Origin: Cytospora piceicola
Lineage: Eukaryota > Ascomycota > Sordariomycetes > Diaporthales > Cytosporaceae
DNA length: 64,000 bases
Assembly: GCA_023375675.1 (NCBI GenBank)
Contig: JALQBC010000019.1
Location: 620,001-684,000 of the forward strand
Direction: 5' to 3'
Under the pieces are notes generated by a model that did not search any database, was not told where the DNA came from, and saw only the letters and a program-made list of their open reading frames with translations. Both the position numbers and the translations under genes were made by a program. Positions within the stretch are counted from its first letter, which is position 1; every line of letters starts with the position of its first letter. Of this stretch, positions 57,316-64,000 are shown piece by piece.

Positions 57316-58111
57316 GGGACCACTCAATGGGCAATACTTGATCGACCTTGGGTGGTATATTGGGCACCGCTGCGTGCTGGCTCGGGCTCATCTGAGACTC
57401 AATTTACCATTCGAAATAAGTCACAGAAGTTACGGCACGGTGGTGTCGCGGCCGACTTGTAATAGCTTCGGCTGTGCACCAGGACGGTTAGGACGACCAA
57501 TGCAAAGCCTCGCGCACCACGGGTTTGCCGTTCCTAACGGTTGGGTTTTACTGTCTGACGATCAGTAGCGATTTCATATCAGAGAAGGAGTTGGCGGGGC
57601 GGGGGGCATTTGGCATCAGAGAGTTCCGAGTGATCAGCCTACCGCGGCGTGCTTGCAAAAGCCTGCATGTATATTTTGTTTGCATTTCGATAGTGTAAGC
57701 TGAGGTTTTATTATTATTAGTCTACTGACCAGGTTACGACGCACTCACCAATCCTTCACTACATGTCACGCATATCCCAACATCACATCACTATGTATCT
57801 CATCACTTGTCATAGCCACCCTATGCATCGGCCATGTCTTAACATAGACGAATCTGCAAATTAGTAGAACGAGAAGGGGGCTGTGGCTGTGACTACGGAT
57901 ATAGCTTGGTGTTTCGCTCTAATCTCGGGTCAGGAGACAGGACCAATGTGATTTCACTGCCTTTTCTGAACCTGGACAAGATGCTCTTGCGTATGTTTAT
58001 ACGGAGCCACGTACTATGTACAGAATCCAAATCATTCACTTTATTCCATTATTCACTGCAAGTGTGCCCATCGCAAAACAACTGCACTGAGAGTCTCTTC
58101 CAGTCCCGGAT
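57316..58111. other. Intergenic region between convergent genes
   Basis: 3' flanks of the Zn2Cys6 gene and of GUF1. No gene or repeat of note. Confidence 0.6.
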
Positions 58112-60229
58112 TTATTTCGTGAGGAACTTCTGGAAAGCCTCCTGTTTGACCATAACGTTCCCGATGGCGTTCAACTTCTTTCTCCCGACCTTCTGTTTCT
58201 CTAGCAACTTCTTGCGGCGGGTGATATCACTCGCATGTAGTTTTGCTAGCACATCCTTCCGGAATGGCTTCAGTGTCTCTCTCGCAATGATCCGTCTACC
58301 AACCGCCGCTTGGATAATAATCTCAAACATCTGACGGTCCACGTGCTCCTTGAACTTAGCCGTCCATTGTTTGCCTAATCGGTCAACCTGACTGGCGTGC
58401 ACGACGCGGCAGATGGCGTCTACAGGCTTCTTGTTCACCAGCAGCTGCAGCTTCTGCAGCCTACTTTCCCTCCACCCGGCATCTTCGTAGTCTAACGTGG
58501 CATAGCCTTTGGAGGCGCCCTTCAACTTGCCGAACAAGTCATCAACCAGTGCTGATGCGGGGAGGTCGTATTTCATTATCACCTGCGTGCCGTGGAAGAA
58601 CTCGAGGCTGACTTGCTCCCCTCTGCTCGCTTCGCAAAGCTCCATCACACGACCAAGGTATTCTTCTGGCAGCGTGATGATCGCGTGGACAAAAGGCTCG
58701 TAGAAGGTCGCCGCCCTGGCTTTGTGGTCTTCGTCCGAGGGAAACTCAGCCGGGTTGGTCACGACGACTTCTTTGCCGTCGGTATAGACGATGCGGGATG
58801 GTACACTGGGCTCCGTAATGATGACGCTCGCACCATGTTCCTGTCTCAACCGGTCTTGGAAGACCGAACAGTGCAGACTCCCCAAGAATCCCAACCGCCA
58901 ACCCGCCCCAAGCGCTTCGGAGTGGTCTTTTTGCAGTGTGATACTCCTATCGTTCAGAACGAGCTGTTGGATACTCTCGGACAACTTCGTATAGTCACTC
59001 TGGTCGGTCGGAAAGGCACCGACGAAGACCATCGGCTTAGGCTCCTCGAAACCGGGATACATTTCCACCTTGTCCTCGTTGCCGAGAGTAGTAAATGTGT
59101 CACCAATCTTGGCGTCCTGGATGCGCTTCATGCCCGGGTTGAAGATGATGTATCCGACCTGTCCTGCCCGGAGGACTGTCTGCGGGACCTGATTGGGGTA
59201 CTGGATGCCCACCTCTCCTACAGTATACTTCTTCCCCGTAGCGAGCGAGATGACATGATCGCCGGCCCTGATGGTACCGTCGAAGAGCCTCACCAATAAG
59301 GTGACGCCCCGGAAGGTATCATACCACGAATCGACGAGCAGAAGCCTCAACGGCTTGTTGGCCTCGCCCTGAGGGGGTGGTATCCGCTCAATGACGGCAG
59401 GCAGGATAGCCTCGACATTTTTACCAGACTTGGCTGAGACCAACACCGGGGCACCGCCCTCGTGGGTCTCGTCACCTATTTCAAAAGTATCCTTGAGCTG
59501 CTCCACAGCCCTCTCGACGTCCGCGGAGGGGAGGTCGATCTTGTTTACCACGGGTACCATGATGAGTTCCTGCGCAAACGCCGTATAGAAATTCGCCACT
59601 GTCTGTGCCTGAATGCCCTGGCTTGCATCGACGAGCAACAGCGCACCGCCGCAACTCGCATATGATCTCGTCACTTCTGCTCTGAAATCCACATGACCCG
59701 GTGTGTCGACAAGGTGCAAAAGGTAGTCCTTCCCCCTGTATTTGTAGATCATAGTACATGTCTGCGCCTTGACGGTTATGCCCCGCTCGCGCTCGACATC
59801 AAGTTTGTCTAGGATTTGCTTGTTCTCGTCGTCCTTCGATATAGTACCCGTGAGCTCGAGGAGGCGGTCACTGAGGGTCGATTTTCCATGATCAATATGT
59901 GCGATGACACAAAAGTTGCGGAAGCGCTCGAGGGGGATTGCGGCGATGCGCTTCTCGAGGTCAGAAGGTTCTTTGTTCGAGGGGGTGGCATATGTCCTCC
60001 TCGCCTCCAACGGAACCCGCCTCTCGTGGTTCCTTCTCTTCAGATCTTCGAAGTTATTTCGGAGCGGACTGGATCGGTAGAGACCCGAGGCTTGTCGGGC
60101 GAGGAAAGATGGTGTCGAGTGGCGTTGAACATGGAGGAGGTTGTCATGAAGCGCAAAGCTGCGCACCAAGCGGCGCGTTTGAAGTGGCTGCAGACATTGT
60201 CGCATCGAAGCCACTGTACAGCTGCGCAT
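58112..60229 (-). CDS. GUF1: Mitochondrial translation GTPase GUF1 (LepA/EF4)
   Basis: Ribosome-associated GTPase of the mitochondrial matrix, 705 residues in one exon, orthologous to bacterial LepA (EF4), which back-translocates or remodels stalled ribosomes. The N-terminus is Arg-rich without acids ([20 protein letters not shown]), a typical import sequence. The GTPase domain carries AHIDHGKST (G1), RGITVKAQT (G2), DTPGHVDF (G3) and NKIDLP (G4). Domain II and the EF-G-like domains follow, then the LepA-specific C-terminal domain with [18 protein letters not shown] and the [20 protein letters not shown] motif. The length matches fungal orthologues. ATG 60229 is taken as start; ATG 60205 eight codons later is also possible and would keep the import signal. 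Confidence 0.96.
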   Translation of the reverse strand: MRSCTVASMRQCLQPLQTRRLVRSFALHDNLLHVQRHSTPSFLARQASGLYRSSPLRNNFEDLKRRNHERRVPLEARRTYATPSNKEPSDLEKRIAAIPLERFRNFCVIAHIDHGKSTLSDRLLELTGTISKDDENKQILDKLDVERERGITVKAQTCTMIYKYRGKDYLLHLVDTPGHVDFRAEVTRSYASCGGALLLVDASQGIQAQTVANFYTAFAQELIMVPVVNKIDLPSADVERAVEQLKDTFEIGDETHEGGAPVLVSAKSGKNVEAILPAVIERIPPPQGEANKPLRLLLVDSWYDTFRGVTLLVRLFDGTIRAGDHVISLATGKKYTVGEVGIQYPNQVPQTVLRAGQVGYIIFNPGMKRIQDAKIGDTFTTLGNEDKVEMYPGFEEPKPMVFVGAFPTDQSDYTKLSESIQQLVLNDRSITLQKDHSEALGAGWRLGFLGSLHCSVFQDRLRQEHGASVIITEPSVPSRIVYTDGKEVVVTNPAEFPSDEDHKARAATFYEPFVHAIITLPEEYLGRVMELCEASRGEQVSLEFFHGTQVIMKYDLPASALVDDLFGKLKGASKGYATLDYEDAGWRESRLQKLQLLVNKKPVDAICRVVHASQVDRLGKQWTAKFKEHVDRQMFEIIIQAAVGRRIIARETLKPFRKDVLAKLHASDITRRKKLLEKQKVGRKKLNAIGNVMVKQEAFQKFLTK

Positions 60230-61046
60230 CCAATTGACAGGCAGGAAAGAGGCGCAGGTGAAAGTGTTTGCTATGAAAAGCTCGGCATGTCGTGAGGTGC
60301 GAATACGGCAGTAAGGATAAGTAAAGTAGGCGGGGGCTTCGAACAAAAAGTCGTCGTGTCGGCCGGCAACACATTAGTCTGCTGTGGCTTACTTAAGGTC
60401 TCTAGCAGTACCTAGGTACCAAGTACCTACCTGTATGACAAGTACCTAGGTACCTCCTAGGTAGGCCGTCCTTACTTATCGCCCATGAAAGCAAAAAGAG
60501 GGAGGTCTATTGTCTCTCACTACATTCAATACATCTAGCCAGCACCGTCATTGGCCTCATTGCCTTTTTCGTTTCGCATGTGTCCTTCGACACTAAGGGA
60601 GCAAGTCGGTCGGTCGAATGAAACCAAGAATGATTGACAGATAATCGTACGCTTAGATCACAACCGGAGACATGATAGCAAACACAACAGCTGGGAAACC
60701 AAGCGAATGTGATATCATTCAAATCAACAACTCAACCCAATGCGGGATATCTTCCTATCTTCCGTTGAAACTCCAATAGGACCTGGCCGATCAAAAACCC
60801 AAATTGGACAGGCCTGACAAATTTCTATGCCCTGTTAAGCGGTCGGTGCATCGTGTAGCCCACGAGGCTCATCATCACAACCACATTGTGGCCGTCCACC
60901 GATTGCAACTGCAACTGCACCTTCTCTCATATGAAAGGCAAGCTTCGTTCCTCCTTTTCCTCCTCCCACTTTCGATCATCACACGTACCGTAAAGGACAT
61001 ATGTCCTCGACCGACCACTTTCAAACCCGCGGCTATGCTAGTCCGT
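60230..61046. other. Intergenic region; GUF1 promoter
   Basis: Two exact TACCTAGGTA palindromes lie at 60409-60418 and 60443-60452 within a palindrome-rich stretch (60405-60470), about 200 nt upstream of GUF1. The right half is the 3' flank of the MIT-domain gene. No gene is seen. Confidence 0.6.
60405..60470. repeat. Cluster of TACCTAGGTA-type palindromes
   Basis: Two exact 10-mers plus overlapping partial versions (AAGTACCTACCTG, CCTCCTAGGTAGG) in the GUF1 upstream region. Confidence 0.75.
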
Positions 61047-64000
61047 TCAAACAAGCACCCACTCACTGCCTCTCTTGATGAACTTGTCCATTAATAAAGT
61101 GAGATCCTGCAGGACAAAACGGCAGATGTAGAACGCGAAGAACTCGGCTGCATGTCTGGTGCAAAGCTCAAGCCCAACCTGGGTTTTATCCGCGTGCCGA
61201 AGTCCAGGGTCCTCGACTTGGCGGGCAATCTGATCTGGAACGTCGACCAATACGTTAGCTAGAATGAAAGATGATACTAGAATGCGTGACATGGCAACAG
61301 GCGGCGAAGATGACACTTACCAACGGTCTGCGCAGCGTCAAACAACCTAGCCAATGCAGCCATGTAATGAGCATTGGCCCCGCTAAACTGTACCCCCATG
61401 ACATCCCTTTTACTCGGCTTAGAGGTAGGATAGTTCGTCATTGGCAATGTCGGGAGAGACATTGCATCCGGCCCTAACCCGCCCGCTGCGCTTAACCCGG
61501 CATTTGATTCTTTCCGGCCACCATTGCGCTCATGCGCAACTGCCAGGTTGGTCGAGCTTGTCTTGCTTCGCAGGCGCCGCCAGCTGAATGCGCCCTTGCT
61601 GCTGACGGAATTGTTTCGTGGCACAGACTTTTCTTGCCCGCCCTCGACGACACCATCTGCGTCTCTGAACATTGCTCCGGCTGCCTGGACTCCCACTTCG
61701 TTGCCAAGCCGTCGGGTGAGGAAGGCCTGGGCCTGCTCGAGCACGGCCTCCAGGCTCTGCATCTCCTCCAGCACGGCGTCCGCGTCCTCCGAGTTCACCC
61801 TGGCCAGCTTCTGCAGGGCCGCAGTGAGTAAGTCGCACTGGCCAATCTTCTCCTCCATGTTCTTTATTTTAACTCCCTTAACCCGCCATGCATCTCGAGG
61901 CACGAAGAGCTTGGTGCTGATGTACCCACCCTTGGGGTGAGCCAGTGTCTGGTATAGAGCACGCATGAGCCAGAAAGGGCGCAGCAGGACTTCGGTTGGG
62001 CATGGCTCAAGGGGCTGTGGAGCATCTTCGGATAACTCATTTGGCTCACCGGGCGACGCGGGAGTATGGATGTCATTGTCAAAGAGGCGGAAGCCGCCAG
62101 TCGCCGATCCAGACGTTATGCGATCTCTGAATGCAGCAGCCACCGGCGTGGGGAGCGAAGGCAGAGCAGGCAGCCTGGTCGACGATGAGTTGGCGAATGG
62201 ATTGGACATCGGCGTGCCTGGAGACACTTCTGGGTACTCCTCGACGTTGGAGATAGAAAGATTCCTATTTCTGATGCTCTTCAAAGAATTGGAGGAGAAG
62301 TTCCGGTGGAGAGTTGGCGGCCTAGGCATCGACGGTGATGCGGCTCTATTGTCCGGATGCTCCTCGGAGCCGGCCGGCAAAGGGGGCGTAGGCGGTGCAC
62401 AATCGACAGCAATACCTGGCGGCACAGGCGATGGGCCTCGACGGAGCGGGGCCGTTGGCTTAGGCGCAGCTCCGAGGGTTTGCCGCTGTTGCGCAATGTA
62501 GCCAGCTGCAGGCTTCACCTGTTGGCTCGCGGGCAGCTCGGGATTCTGCATCATGGGCCCGGCAGTTGCCGGCTCCTGTATATTTGGTCCGATCGTTTGC
62601 GTCTCGATCTTGAGCTGCTTTGCATTTGTCCCTGACAGCCGACGATCCCGCACACTGTCCCGACCAGAAGACGACCGACGTCTTCCCGGTGGCAGCTTCG
62701 GTAATGACTGTGACGGTGGCGGTGCGATGGGACCCTGAATCATAGCAAATGACGGCATAGTAGGGACTTCTGTCACGGGAGATAGGACCGTATTGGACGT
62801 CGTCGGTGGTTTTGATACCGTCGAATCCCTGGGCTGGCCCCCCAATGAAAAGTCATCCATGGCATAGCCCGTCGTCAACTCTTCAAGGATGCGCTCCTCC
62901 TCTTCGGAGTCATCCCCGTCATAGAAACCCCCAGGCAATATGTCTTCCTCCTCTTCCTGCAGCGCCTTCATTCGCTGACCCCTATCGCTGGCAAGCCTCT
63001 GCATCTCAAGCTCGGATTGTCGAACCCGATCCCTGGCGAGCTGGACTTTCCGCAAAGCTTGTGCAATGACGTCGTCCTCATCATCCAGATGGTCGAGATT
63101 GACAGGCCGCTGCGTAGGATCTTCTGATTCATAGCCATCGTCGTAGGCCGCCTCAATTGCATCATCAAGCGCCGCATCGAATTCTGCCTCGGTGTTCCCG
63201 CTGGCTGACCGAATATGCCTTCTCCTAATTTTCGAAGAAGACCGCGAATGTACAGAGGATGCCGACGAGCCTCCCGACTCGTCGATCGGATCCAACCACG
63301 AGATAGATTCGTGACTGTCCTCCCGCTCATGTCCCCATTGCGCGGTTGTTTCTGGGGTTAGACGATTCACATTTCTCGAGAAGTCGGCTCTGATAGACGC
63401 GTCTGGGCTCACCCTCGTAGTGGGGGAGATTGGCCTTCGTGGAGAGAGGGGCGGGGGCATGTATTCGTCGTCCATGGGCCGTGCCACGAACACGTCCTGT
63501 TCAAGTATGTGATCGTGCCCCGGGGAGATCTGGGAGAAAGCGGACTGTGATCGGTTGTATGGCTCGCTGAAATTCGTTGGCGTCGGCGTTACGTATCGTG
63601 CGCCGTCTAGCGAAGGTTTCGGACTATGTTGAGGTCTCCAAGCGGCTGATGTTGGCCGCGCGTAATTGGGTACCAACCATTGCGCCTGATGACTGCGTTC
63701 TGAGTCCGAACGTAGCCTCTCAACTCGGCTGGCATCTGTTACCGAATCGTTTCTCGTGTGGTCGTAACCTTGAAGCGTAGAACCCGTACCGTTGCTCGTA
63801 GGCCTTTGGGGAAGCGCCTTGCTGTCTTCTATGTCTTGTGGGAGCATCTGATCCAGCTCTTCGATCCGGCTGGAATACGTTACGCGCTATAACAAGAGAT
63901 ATCACCATCAGTGAGCTGTAGAAACTTGGTGGCCCGAGTGATTTGCAGTGGGACTCACAATGGCGTCTAGCTTCTTCTTGTCCTCATCCCCAGCAGTACG
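61047..64000 (-). CDS. MIT-domain protein, N-terminus beyond the right edge
   Basis: Large, mostly disordered fungal protein; 939 residues are visible. Exons are 63959-64000 (partial), 61321-63886 and 61047-61258, with introns of 72 and 62 nt. The first exon ends GDEDKKKLDAI and joins RVTYSSRIEELDQ, which I read as the last helix of an MIT (microtubule-interacting and trafficking) domain. After it come a Ser/Pro-rich region, acidic helical segments (DAALDDAIEAAYDDGYESED; LARDRVRQSELEMQRL) and Pro-rich stretches. A conserved C-terminal block starts LLRPFWLMRALYQTLAHPKG and runs through IKNMEEKIGQCDLLTAALQKL to the end. This architecture is common in Pezizomycotina. A role in endosomal or cytoskeletal traffic is inferred from the MIT domain only. 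The stop TGA is at 61047-61049. Confidence 0.85.

Overview
The window is nuclear DNA of a filamentous ascomycete, most likely a Sordariomycete. Genes are interrupted by short GT-AG introns (about 55-290 nt). Gene families typical of Pezizomycotina are present: SepH/Cdc7 kinase, an ICE2 family protein, a 2EXR (F-box-like) protein, a Zn2Cys6 factor, a dikaryote-type carboxylesterase and a secreted pepsin. One tRNA-Lys(CUU) carries an intron, and intergenic spaces are long and gene-poor. No bacterial, organellar, CRISPR or viral signature was seen. The lineage assignment is an inference from gene content and architecture.

Layout from left to right. The 3' part of transketolase runs off the left edge (1-2056, minus), followed by a C2H2 zinc-finger protein (4262-5405, minus). 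Then come an anion:cation symporter-type MFS permease (8508-10180, plus), a frameshifted ankyrin relic (about 11290-11640), a short-chain dehydrogenase (12014-13044, plus) and a berberine-bridge-type FAD oxidoreductase (14035-15559, minus). An intron-bearing tRNA-Lys lies at 17659-17750 (minus). Next are an alpha/beta hydrolase (19087-20315, plus), a DUF218 protein (20370-21305, minus), dihydrofolate synthase (21497-22702, minus), and a conserved fungal protein of unknown function with an 11-nt first coding exon (23706-25478, plus).

The centre holds the septation kinase SepH (27476-32612, plus), which is followed in the same frame by a further 310 open codons. Beyond it are a candidate small secreted protein (36071-36515, plus), a 2EXR protein (37445-38410, minus), a phenol-hydroxylase-like FAD monooxygenase (40897-42776, plus), ICE2 (43955-45354, plus), a secreted aspartic protease with a large central insert (46489-48126, minus), a type-B carboxylesterase (50566-52274, minus), a Zn2Cys6 regulator (55369-57315, plus), the mitochondrial GTPase GUF1 (58112-60229, minus) and an MIT-domain protein cut by the right edge (61047-64000, minus).

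Most genes are housekeeping or general and do not form one pathway. The redox and hydrolase genes are separated by kilobases and do not make a convincing biosynthetic cluster. The most interesting signal is at the end of sepH. A TAG stop sits in the loop of a perfect 5-bp hairpin, and the frame stays open for 310 Ser/Pro/Lys-rich codons with an internal repeat. This is the configuration expected for stop-loss A-to-I mRNA editing, known from sexual-stage Sordariomycetes; a cryptic 108-nt intron or a recent nonsense mutation would also explain it. A second striking signal is eight exact intergenic copies of the palindrome TACCTAGGTA, against a chance expectation of well below one.
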